Made by a program: the position numbers and the translations under genes. From Cylindrotheca closterium (Eukaryota; Bacillariophyta; Bacillariophyceae; Bacillariales; Bacillariaceae): a stretch of 64,000 nucleotides of DNA. The notes below the pieces were generated by a model. It searched no databases. It saw only the letters and a list, made by a program, of their open reading frames with translations, and was not told the origin of the DNA. Below are positions 21,966-29,580 of the stretch, piece by piece. Position 1 is the stretch's first letter. Every line of letters begins with the position of its first letter. The stretch is taken from positions 1 through 64,000 of the forward strand of contig CAKOGP040000335.1 of the NCBI GenBank assembly GCA_933822405.4, in the 5' to 3' direction.

Positions 21966-22136
21966 TATTGAAGGGACGTCTTGCTATGATGTGGATAACG
22001 TGTATTGCTAGATTGTGTGCTGTTATGATGGTGTCGCAATATAGCGTTGGACGCGTAATGCTGGCTGGCGTCAACTGTCGGTGCAACGGATGTAACGGGA
22101 TATGCTTGGCACGCTCCCGTGGAATAGGGAATAACA
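21966..22136 (-). repeat. 3' LTR of the Copia element
   Basis: 171 bp, reading TGTTATTCCC...TTCAATA on the element strand. It matches the other LTR base for base by eye. The element ends in CAATA rather than a plain CA, an assignment fixed by the flanking TTTTG duplication. Confidence 0.92.
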
Positions 22137-22148
22137 CACCCTTACACC
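22137..22148 (-). other. Candidate polypurine tract next to the 3' LTR
   Basis: On the element strand GTGTAAGGGTG directly precedes the LTR, the position from which plus-strand DNA synthesis is primed. It is short and only partly purine, so the assignment rests mainly on position. Confidence 0.4.
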
Positions 22149-22168
22149 GATCAGTGAGGCTGAGCATC

Positions 22169-25100
22169 TTAGAGTTCAGTCAATGGGGCAAAGCGGTTGG
22201 ACGTTGGCGTATGGAAATAGGCTGGACGGACACGGCGGTGATGTTTGCCCGGGTGGTGTTTGGTGACGTAATCGCTAAGATTCAAGGAGCCTTTGGTCCA
22301 GTAGACATGGAAGTGGCCTTGGCGGACGCGATCGCGGATCCAGAAGAAGCGCATGTCCATGGCCTTGGAGCGTTTTTGTTTGATAGAGTCGTTGGCAATG
22401 CCGTTGGCGGTGGCATTGTCAGTTGTTAGGGGAGTGGGCCCTTGTGGATGCCCAAGTTCTGCAAGGGTAACACGTTCAGGGATGGCCTCTTGGCCATTGA
22501 TGAAGAGGCCTGCAAGTTCAGCTTCAGCAGCACTTGCCAGGACGTTCTTGAGAATTTTGCATGGGACGGAAATGGCACCATTTCGCGGAGGCGGTGTGAT
22601 GTTTTTGAGGTCCGTTGGAGCAGGGCCCAGGTAGTGGTATCCTGCGGCACGGGAGCGTGCTTTGGATTCGGAGAGGTAGGAGGCATCGCTCTCGATGTAC
22701 AGATGCATACCACTGGCATAGAAGCGAACCTTGGCGTCAGGGTTGGAAGCGGCATAATTCAAAAACTGGGTGACTGCTTTCATTGTGTTGACCGTTGGTT
22801 GTGCTTGTTGGGCAGCGATGGTGCCAAGGGCAGGTAGCATGGAGAGATCGATTGCTCTGCCATAATAGAGGAAGGTTCCAACCACCTCAGAGATGGTCGT
22901 TTGGTCCTTGACGTCTAAAAATGGGGAATCGTCGGTGGTAGCAAATTGCTGGCGAGATCCGTAGACCGGAGCAATCCAGGCGTGAGGAGAGGATTCATGG
23001 CGTGTGGGAGCTGGGTGAGTGAAGCGTTGTAGGGCGCGTTCGACATAACCAGGCATGGATATATCAACGGTGCCATTTTCATAGTCCCAATCGATCTGCA
23101 TGCCGATGTAGCGGGACCCGGTCCAGTCAACCGATGTTTTGTATTTTCCTTGGAGGACGGTAATGAGTCGTTCAATGTTGGACTTGGCAGTGTAGCGAAC
23201 ACCAAAGTCGTCGACAACCAGGGAGAACATGAGGTCGGACGTGGTGTCTTTCCAGAGTCCCGCGGTTTGTTCACATGGGATGAATCCGTGGGGTTTGAGG
23301 TATTGGCGGAGATCATCGTTGGCAAGTTTGCCCGCTTGGGGAAGCCCGTACATGCCCTTCTTGACTTTGCAGTAAACAAAGCCTTTGTGGATCTTGTCAT
23401 GGAGGTGGTATAGGTCAATTATCTTTTTGGATAGTACGCTGACAGGGATGCGGACATATTCGGGTTCCGGGAGATCGGTCTCAAGGTAGAAGTCCTTGAG
23501 ATCAATGGTGGCGAAGCGGGCGCCTGGGGTGCTGATGGTGCTGTTGAGAAGGATCTTGATGGTTTGGATGTCGGCAGTTTTGGTGGTCTTGTTACCAAGG
23601 TAGACGATCTTGTCGCCGCCCAATGTGTATCGGACGCGGTGGACTTGGGCCTTTTCTGGGCGATCGGCACATACAATGCGAACATATGTGACAACTTTGT
23701 CTTTGGGGATGTCACGGCGGTGAATGAATTCCAGGGTTTGTGTTCCTGTAGGCATGTGGGATTTTGGTCCGAGTCCAGTGCACATGCGTCCCATTTCTTC
23801 ATCGTTGGCGTCGCTCCATTCGTGGCCGGCTGACGACTTGAGGAGCTCAGGGTATTCGGCCACTTTGCCTGTGTCAGGATTGATGGCTGTGCCATGGAGG
23901 CAGTAGTGGGGGTCAGTTAGAGGGGTGAAGCTACTTGCATTGGCTTGGACGGATTTCTTGTAGGTTGGTTTGGTGGTACGAGTGCTGCGACGTTTGGGTG
24001 CTAGGACCATGGGTTTGGAACGTGGTGCTGTTTGTTGCATGTTTTGTTTGGTCTGGTTGGTGAGTCGTCGTGCTTTTCGTTTTGTGGCTCTGACTGCGGG
24101 GCTTGTGAGGGCACCGTATGTTGGAGTTGGCCAACTTTCTTTGGGAAATAGTCGAGGCGTGGTGGCAATAGCAGGGTCATTGGCTGGTGGCTTCCACTGG
24201 ACAGTTTTGGGTGTTGTAGGTTCAATGTCTGGTGGAATGAGTGTGGGTGCATTGGTGGGGGCATCGGCCCGATTGTCATTGTTGGGGACGGGTCGGATGG
24301 AATGGGTGTCGTCCTGTAGATCATGGTGTTTTAAGGCAGGTGGAGGGGACGACACTGGAATAGGGAGCTGGGTTGCAGGTGCGGTAGTGGTTTGGTTTTC
24401 CTTCGGCACCCTTAGAAGTGGCGCAGGAGGTTCCCGTGGTAGTTGAACGTTTTCGATCACTTCAACGAGTTGGCGTAATGCTTCTGTCATTGAATCACTG
24501 CGGGGAGCAATGGGAGTACGTGGGCTGGGATGAAGTAGGGCATGCTTGATATCTTGTAGGGCTGACATAATGATGGCGTTGGAGGAGCTGTCAGGCATGC
24601 GGACTTTTGTGGGGAACCAGGTGACAGTGTCGCAGATGCGAATAGCGCGAGTGTCGTAAATCCAGATGCGGTAGCACCGGTAGGAATCCATGGCTGGACC
24701 GACATACCATCCGTCGAGACCATGTGGCGCCCAGGTTTGTCGTGTAGCAGGTTTTTCGTGTGCAAGGACGCGACATCCCGGGGGGCCCATTGGCGTTCTG
24801 TTGTAGTCGAACTGTCCACAAATTTGAGCGTACGCCGAGAGCTTGGGATTTAGTCGAGAGGCGCGCATCAAATTCAATGTGATTTCAGCTTGCGGAAGGA
24901 TCTGGTCCCACAGGTGGATGGGGAAATCTTTATCAGTGCTGCACAGGCCGGCGATGAAGTGGTTTTGGAAGGTGCGGATGGCTCGTTCGGCTGAGTTGCG
25001 ACGGTGCATTCCAGGAGGAACTAATTGGAAGTCGATTTCAGATGCGTGGAGAAAATTCTTGAGGATAGTGGAACATTCGTTGTCAAGTCGTTGCAGTTGT

Positions 25101-26113
25101 GGTTTGAGCCCTGCTAGGCATAGTCGTTGATGGAGGCGCTGATAGGCTTTGAGGATGGTGGCGGCTTGACGGTTGGGGAATGGCTCGGCAAAAATGTGGT
25201 TGCTGTCATAGTCGTATAGGATCATAATGTAGTTGTTGCCAGTTGATGATGGTGAGACAAATTTTCCGGTTTGATCAGTGTAGACTTGGCCCGTAGCTGC
25301 GAAGAATGTAGCATAGCATTGATGTGTGCGTGCAGTGATGTGGTTTGGTTGGAGGTCATCATCTTCGGCATGGATTGGTGGGTTGGTGTCGTCATTGGGA
25401 ATGATCGTTGGTTTGGTTTTTGTGGATCGGAGGTTCTGTCTGGTCTGGTCTTGGTGTCCTTTGGCCGTGGCAATAGATTGGGGTGGGTTGCGTCGGAGAC
25501 CGGCCGTAGTTAATCCTGGAAAGTTTGTCAGGAAGTTATTGCGGAGAGCAAATTCGATTCTCGAGAGGACTGGAGAGAATAGAGTGGCATGGGCATAGGC
25601 GATGAGATCAGCTTCAGTTGGGTCGCCAATTTTGTTAGCGGAGTGGATCTGGATCTGGGCAGGCCCGGTAGCCTGTGATGGTATGTGCCACAGGTTGCTT
25701 GCTGGGTCGCGCTGGCCTTGTAGGACGACTTGATTGGATTGGCTGTCGATAATTTGGACATCTGCGTTGGTGAAGAGAACTTGGTATCCAGCGTGGCAGA
25801 GGCTGGCGACCGAGATCAGTGTGGCAGCAAGGGAAGGGACTATATGGCCTTGTCGTGCGTGAGGGCGAAGCATGGGCAAGTCCAGATCGGCGGTATGGGT
25901 TGAGTGAATGATGCTTCGATCGGCGAGTGCCACAGCAATGGGGTTGGTTGCAAGTTGTTTGTTGGTAGTTCTGCTGTTGGTAGCAATGAAGGTGGCAGTG
26001 GCTCCGGAGTCGATGATTGCGGGGGGACCGGAAGTTGTTGTAGTAGTTGTAGGGGTGGTAGGTTGACCTAGTGTTTTAGCTACAAGTCTATTAGCTTTCG
26101 GCTCCCCGCGTCC
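22169..26113 (-). CDS. pol: Copia Pol polyprotein (protease, integrase, reverse transcriptase, RNase H)
   Basis: Open for 1314 codons from just after the UGA that ends Gag; no ATG starts it, so expression probably depends on fusion to Gag. The protease site AIIDSGATATF lies near codon 35. The integrase core carries TDQTGKF, LDNECS and NSAERAIRTFQNHF, supplying the D, D and E residues. The reverse transcriptase has GMYGLPQAGKLAND and the catalytic SLVVDDFGVRY. RNase H contains YIESDASYLSESKARSRAAG and ends after LSDYVTKHH. No internal stop or frameshift is seen. This is a plain Copia Pol and probably supports transposition if read-through of the UGA occurs. Confidence 0.92.
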   Translation of the reverse strand, partial: GRGEPKANRLVAKTLGQPTTPTTTTTTSGPPAIIDSGATATFIATNSRTTNKQLATNPIAVALADRSIIHSTHTADLDLPMLRPHARQGHIVPSLAATLISVASLCHAGYQVLFTNADVQIIDSQSNQVVLQGQRDPASNLWHIPSQATGPAQIQIHSANKIGDPTEADLIAYAHATLFSPVLSRIEFALRNNFLTNFPGLTTAGLRRNPPQSIATAKGHQDQTRQNLRSTKTKPTIIPNDDTNPPIHAEDDDLQPNHITARTHQCYATFFAATGQVYTDQTGKFVSPSSTGNNYIMILYDYDSNHIFAEPFPNRQAATILKAYQRLHQRLCLAGLKPQLQRLDNECSTILKNFLHASEIDFQLVPPGMHRRNSAERAIRTFQNHFIAGLCSTDKDFPIHLWDQILPQAEITLNLMRASRLNPKLSAYAQICGQFDYNRTPMGPPGCRVLAHEKPATRQTWAPHGLDGWYVGPAMDSYRCYRIWIYDTRAIRICDTVTWFPTKVRMPDSSSNAIIMSALQDIKHALLHPSPRTPIAPRSDSMTEALRQLVEVIENVQLPREPPAPLLRVPKENQTTTAPATQLPIPVSSPPPALKHHDLQDDTHSIRPVPNNDNRADAPTNAPTLIPPDIEPTTPKTVQWKPPANDPAIATTPRLFPKESWPTPTYGALTSPAVRATKRKARRLTNQTKQNMQQTAPRSKPMVLAPKRRSTRTTKPTYKKSVQANASSFTPLTDPHYCLHGTAINPDTGKVAEYPELLKSSAGHEWSDANDEEMGRMCTGLGPKSHMPTGTQTLEFIHRRDIPKDKVVTYVRIVCADRPEKAQVHRVRYTLGGDKIVYLGNKTTKTADIQTIKILLNSTISTPGARFATIDLKDFYLETDLPEPEYVRIPVSVLSKKIIDLYHLHDKIHKGFVYCKVKKGMYGLPQAGKLANDDLRQYLKPHGFIPCEQTAGLWKDTTSDLMFSLVVDDFGVRYTAKSNIERLITVLQGKYKTSVDWTGSRYIGMQIDWDYENGTVDISMPGYVERALQRFTHPAPTRHESSPHAWIAPVYGSRQQFATTDDSPFLDVKDQTTISEVVGTFLYYGRAIDLSMLPALGTIAAQQAQPTVNTMKAVTQFLNYAASNPDAKVRFYASGMHLYIESDASYLSESKARSRAAGYHYLGPAPTDLKNITPPPRNGAISVPCKILKNVLASAAEAELAGLFINGQEAIPERVTLAELGHPQGPTPLTTDNATANGIANDSIKQKRSKAMDMRFFWIRDRVRQGHFHVYWTKGSLNLSDYVTKHHPGKHHRRVRPAYFHTPTSNRFAPLTEL

Positions 26114-26131
26114 TCAAGTGGAAGCGGGTCG
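26102..26131 (-). promoter_or_regulatory. Predicted hairpin enclosing the gag/pol UGA codon
   Basis: On the element strand CCCGC pairs with GCGGG, followed by an inner TCC/GGA pairing across a one-base mismatch, leaving the six-base loop ACTTGA with the UGA in it. It could influence read-through, but it is a hand-drawn structure without energy calculation. Confidence 0.4.
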
Positions 26132-27274
26132 AGTCTCGCCGTCGTTGGTGCTTTGTTGGTAGCGGTTGGTACGGTTGGTGAGTGTATCGAATGAGGTGCT
26201 GCCGCCGTATCGGCGGTATATGGTGGCTTGCTTCATATGGCCTTCTGTTGGTTCAGTGCAATTCTTGCTGGTGTGGTTGGCTTTGCCTTTTGTGAGACCA
26301 TGGGTCCAGCAATATAAGAATTCGGGCTTTGCTTTTTGTTGTTGGGACGGTGGTGTGGCATTAGCATTGTTGCAACGGTGGCATAGGGGTGGTGGGGTAT
26401 TCTCGTTGTTGGCTGGGTTGGTATGTGGCGTCAGGACAGGGGTGCCAGTGGCTGTGTAGAGTACATGGTTGGCGCCATGGAAGCCAGCTTGCTTTGCAGT
26501 TTTGAGACCTTCAAGGCGCGCTTCTTCGTAGAGGAGGAAGTGGGGTTCGAAGTTGGTCCAAGTGCGGTCGGTGAGTGCTTTGGTGTCCCAGGTTAAGATG
26601 GCCTGTCCGTAGACTCCAGCTCCTTCGAATGCACTGCGGCACAATGTGACAGTCGCGTCGTCAGAGATGGCAGATCCATTTCTGGTGGCAATGGCACGGA
26701 CTTGAGTGACTTTGTTGAAGAAGTGTTCAATAGGTTGGTCCGGATTCCATTTCTCCTTGAGGCGATCACGGTTGGCTTCCAATTCGGCGGGTTTCATGGT
26801 GCCGTATTTGGTCTGGAGGTGTGTGAACATGGTCAAGGTGGAAATGTTGGCATAGCCCATGTGTTGATCCTTGAGCGATGCAATGTAGATGTCGTCAACG
26901 GCTCCGATTAGTAGTTGTTTTAAACTATTGACCAATGTGATGTAGGTGGTATAGGTGCGGAGGTTATTTTCGTAGGCTCGGTTGTTGTTGGTGATTTGGA
27001 CTGCAGTTTCATTGGTTGGGACCGGTGGATCGCCTGGATGGATTGGGGAGTTGAAGGCGATAGGTTGGTTGCTGTAGGTTAGGTAGTCGGGCGCCGTGGT
27101 GACTGCTCCAAGTAGTCCATGAGCGCCGCCGCCAGAGGTGGAGGGTACGGACATCGCGTTGGCGAACATTTCTTGGCGGAGTGTGGTGATGGCTTCGACT
27201 GTTGGTTTTCCGATGATTTTGGTGAATTCCTTGTGAGGGAAGCTGGGATGGGAGGAGACATCGGTGGAGGTCAT
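26114..27274 (-). CDS. gag: Copia Gag protein
   Basis: 386 residues from an ATG at 27274 to a UGA at 26114-26116. Gag forms the virus-like particle that packages element RNA. The middle is the UBN2-like helical region typical of Copia Gag (LKQLLIGAVDDIYIASLKDQ, then LKEKWNPDQPIEHFFNKV). Near the C-terminus are CHRCN and, further on, YCWTHG...NHTSKNC, which form zinc-knuckle-like cysteine/histidine clusters for RNA binding. The frame continues without shift into Pol after the stop codon. Confidence 0.9.
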   Translation of the reverse strand: MTSTDVSSHPSFPHKEFTKIIGKPTVEAITTLRQEMFANAMSVPSTSGGGAHGLLGAVTTAPDYLTYSNQPIAFNSPIHPGDPPVPTNETAVQITNNNRAYENNLRTYTTYITLVNSLKQLLIGAVDDIYIASLKDQHMGYANISTLTMFTHLQTKYGTMKPAELEANRDRLKEKWNPDQPIEHFFNKVTQVRAIATRNGSAISDDATVTLCRSAFEGAGVYGQAILTWDTKALTDRTWTNFEPHFLLYEEARLEGLKTAKQAGFHGANHVLYTATGTPVLTPHTNPANNENTPPPLCHRCNNANATPPSQQQKAKPEFLYCWTHGLTKGKANHTSKNCTEPTEGHMKQATIYRRYGGSTSFDTLTNRTNRYQQSTNDGETRPAST

Positions 27275-27311
27275 GGTGTTAGTGGTCGGCGGATGCCGGG
27301 TGCTTGAAAAG

Positions 27312-27323
27312 ATCTAGCAATAC
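27312..27323 (-). other. Candidate primer-binding site, complementary to the element's own LTR
   Basis: Immediately inside the 5' LTR the element strand reads GTATTGCTAGAT. The same strand carries the exact reverse complement, ATCTAGCAATAC, 36 nt upstream within the LTR (27360-27371). The site does not resemble the usual initiator-methionine tRNA complement (TGGTATCAGAGC). Self-priming or a half-tRNA primer are the options. Confidence 0.5.
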
Positions 27324-27494
27324 TATTGAAGGGACGTCTTGCTATGATGTGGATAACGTGTATTGCTAGATTGTGTGCTGTTATGATGGTGTCGCAATAT
27401 AGCGTTGGACGCGTAATGCTGGCTGGCGTCAACTGTCGGTGCAACGGATGTAACGGGATATGCTTGGCACGCTCCCGTGGAATAGGGAATAACA
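27324..27494 (-). repeat. 5' LTR of the Copia element
   Basis: 171-bp copy matching 21966-22136. It should contain the promoter driving the minus-strand transcript; no TATA box was confidently identified. Confidence 0.92.
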
Positions 27495-27499
27495 TTTTG
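27495..27499. repeat. Target-site duplication of the Copia element (copy 2)
   Basis: TTTTG directly after the LTR, matching 21961-21965. Confidence 0.85.
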
Positions 27500-27700
27500 T
27501 CTTGTTCGATTTTCCTCTTTGATGTGTTTCCAGTTTGTTCGGTTTGGGTGAGCATTTTGATTGGCTGGAAATGTGCAGCTGGCTAGAAAGGTGCGACATG
27601 AGTACATAGTGTACCATGTTATACGAGTAACATAAAATGCGTACACATAGATCGACGGTATTACCAGTCCTGTATATATCGTCAGTCCGTCATACGATAC

Positions 27701-28513
27701 ATGTCAAATCAATCAACTTTGAGCCATCCGACTAAAAGTCACTGCACAAATGCCATACTATTACCGAGGTACGAACCTGGTACTGTTTCATGTCGAGCTA
27801 TGAGGGCTTTGTGGGTATTTGCATTCCAGTCCAGTTCCCCTCTTCGTGTCAAGAACGAACAATTATTACCATCTTCTCGGAAATTTAGCAGGAATTCAAT
27901 GCCAAGAGATCTTGTTGTAGACCCATTTTGCTTTCGGCAATTTGCGGAATCACAAGCTAGCAATGATTACGTGGGTACCATATTCAAGCAATCTATTCAA
28001 GAATTTGAGGGCATTGTGAACCAATATTACAAAGCCGAGGATCTAAAAGATGGATACGCGCCTTTTTGCAAGCATCTCTTTGTTGAGAACACCTTCTCTG
28101 ACGCTCGTGTGAACGTGCTTCCAGTCAGCTCGGAAAATGAGCATTTGGTCCGAACTCAATACCAAGCACGCAGTGAAAAAGAATTGCCAGTCTTACAAAG
28201 ATTCATTCCGCTGGAGCTAATTGGCGGACAAGACAAGCTACCAGTTGCGAAGTATCTCGATCTAATTCTGTACTCACGGGAGCAAATTCGCAAGGAAAAT
28301 GAGAGTATGGGAAAGGATGCGGGTGACGAGACAGCTCCTTGGGGAATTGTAAGCATCAAGGCACAAGATGTCGACTATGAGCTTCCAATGAATCCTATCA
28401 CTGTTATGAGGAATTCGCTTGGGAAGGAACATGGTGGATCTGGAGTTCCGCTGGACCGTGATGCTTACATGGAAAGTGTCAACTACTGGAAGGACAACGT
28501 AGTCATCTCGTAG
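27701..28513 (+). CDS. DUF3228-like protein, function unknown
   Basis: Single exon, up to 270 residues from the ATG at 27701; a second candidate start is the ATG at 27803. Residues 75 onward form the conserved part: DPFCFRQF, followed by YVGTIFKQSIQEFEGIVNQYY, YAPFCKHLFVEN, then WGIVSIKAQDVDYELPMNPITVMRN and the C-terminal GSGVPLDRDAYMESVNYW. The DPFCFRQF opening and WGIVSIKAQ block resemble the uncharacterised DUF3228 family found in bacteria and algae; this is from memory and unverified. The first 60 residues are basic and may be an organelle presequence. It lies between the Copia element and a pseudogene yet appears intact. Confidence 0.65.
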   Translation: MSNQSTLSHPTKSHCTNAILLPRYEPGTVSCRAMRALWVFAFQSSSPLRVKNEQLLPSSRKFSRNSMPRDLVVDPFCFRQFAESQASNDYVGTIFKQSIQEFEGIVNQYYKAEDLKDGYAPFCKHLFVENTFSDARVNVLPVSSENEHLVRTQYQARSEKELPVLQRFIPLELIGGQDKLPVAKYLDLILYSREQIRKENESMGKDAGDETAPWGIVSIKAQDVDYELPMNPITVMRNSLGKEHGGSGVPLDRDAYMESVNYWKDNVVIS

Positions 28514-28619
28514 TAACGACCTTCGCACTGCAACCCCATTCAATTAATCCTTAAAAATCACGAGATTTAGCAGAACCTCATTCCAGCCCAATAAATGGAT
28601 TTGCACTCCCTCAAGACAT

Positions 28620-29405
28620 CATTCGAGATGACAGTGACGCTTTGCAGGCAATTCTGTGGCGTATCCCATACCACCTAGGACTTGAATCGACTGATGAGCA
28701 CGCATGGTAGCAGCTTCACTAGTTGCTAGCTTCGCCATCGCAGTGTCTCTCGTTTCGTTTTCGCCGGTGTCTTTCATTTGAGCTGCTCTCCATGTCAATA
28801 GAGGGGCAGAATCTCTAGCTAAGACCATTTCGCTGATCATGTGCTAAATCATCTGAAAGTCGGCAATGGGTTTGCGAAAAGCGGTGCGCTGAAGTGCATA
28901 GTTCACTTCACAATCAATGGCTGCCGATGCAATTCCCAAACCTTATTCGGCGACTCCAATTCTACTACTGTCGAGTCTCTGCATGGCGATCTTGAAACCT
29001 TGGCCTTCTTTATCAAGGAGAATATCTCCTGAGATTCGAACATTTTCAATGATCAAGTTTGCGGTTGATGAAACACGGATTCCAAATTTGTCCTCCTTGT
29101 TGACACCCAAGCTAAAGCCCTCTGCATCGTTGGGTACCATGAACGCAGATATCCCTTTTTACATGTTTCATGCAAATCTGATATTAGGTGATGACGACGA
29201 AGCTACGAGTTGGAAGAAAACGGGGAACTTATTTGAGACTCTTGTTAGTGGTGGCGAAGACACCTGCCACGCTGGCTTCGTAGGCAATTGTAATCCAAGC
29301 CTTTGTTCCATTGATAATCCAGCCGTCTCCATCTCTAGTGCCAGTCATCGTTGCGGCACCAGCATCGCTACCGTTGGCCGGCTCTGACAATCCTAAACAA
29401 CCAAT
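28620..29405 (-). pseudogene. Acyl-CoA dehydrogenase pseudogene
   Basis: Three blocks of a short-chain/butyryl-type acyl-CoA dehydrogenase follow one another in family order: [20 protein letters not shown] and [13 protein letters not shown] (about 29280-29400), then [13 protein letters not shown] with [16 protein letters not shown] (28943-29140), then [20 protein letters not shown] and [18 protein letters not shown] (28670-28840). Between them stand stops at 28943-28945 (TAA) and 28844-28846 (TAG) where glutamine is normally found. After the glycine-rich block the sequence degrades, and the motif that should hold the catalytic-region EGTSEIQ is lost. The N-terminal domain is absent. This is a truncated, decayed copy; an intact paralogue is presumed elsewhere. 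Confidence 0.85.
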
Positions 29406-29580
29406 CTGAAGTTATCAGAGCCACAGGGAACTCGAGTCTTCGGATAACAGCCAAGATTGTATTGGCCTTTGGCCTAACACAAGTGACTGTGACAACAAAA
29501 GAAACAAGCAAGCATCAAACAAACAAAAAGCTATTGTATAGAACTTGCTATGAACTCGTGGTGTGTTCAACTATGCACTA

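Larger units (their letters stand above)
21966..27494 (-). mobile_element. Full-length Ty1/Copia LTR retrotransposon (5.5 kb)
   Basis: A 5529-bp element coded on the minus strand: 171-bp LTRs at both ends, Gag at 26114-27274, Pol at 22169-26113, and a TTTTG target duplication. Domain order within Pol is protease, integrase, reverse transcriptase, RNase H, which defines Copia. The two LTRs are identical as far as I can read, and no frameshift breaks Gag or Pol, so insertion was recent. The only interruption is one in-frame UGA between gag and pol. It resembles the diatom CoDi Copia lineages in its integrase-RT layout, but I have not compared it with them. Base composition differs from neighbours: the coding strand is rich in A and C. 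Confidence 0.95.

Noticed and set aside
22353..25598. Several plus-strand open frames inside the Copia element
   Set aside because: They are antisense to Pol, whose strand bias leaves few stops on the opposite strand; no motif is present.
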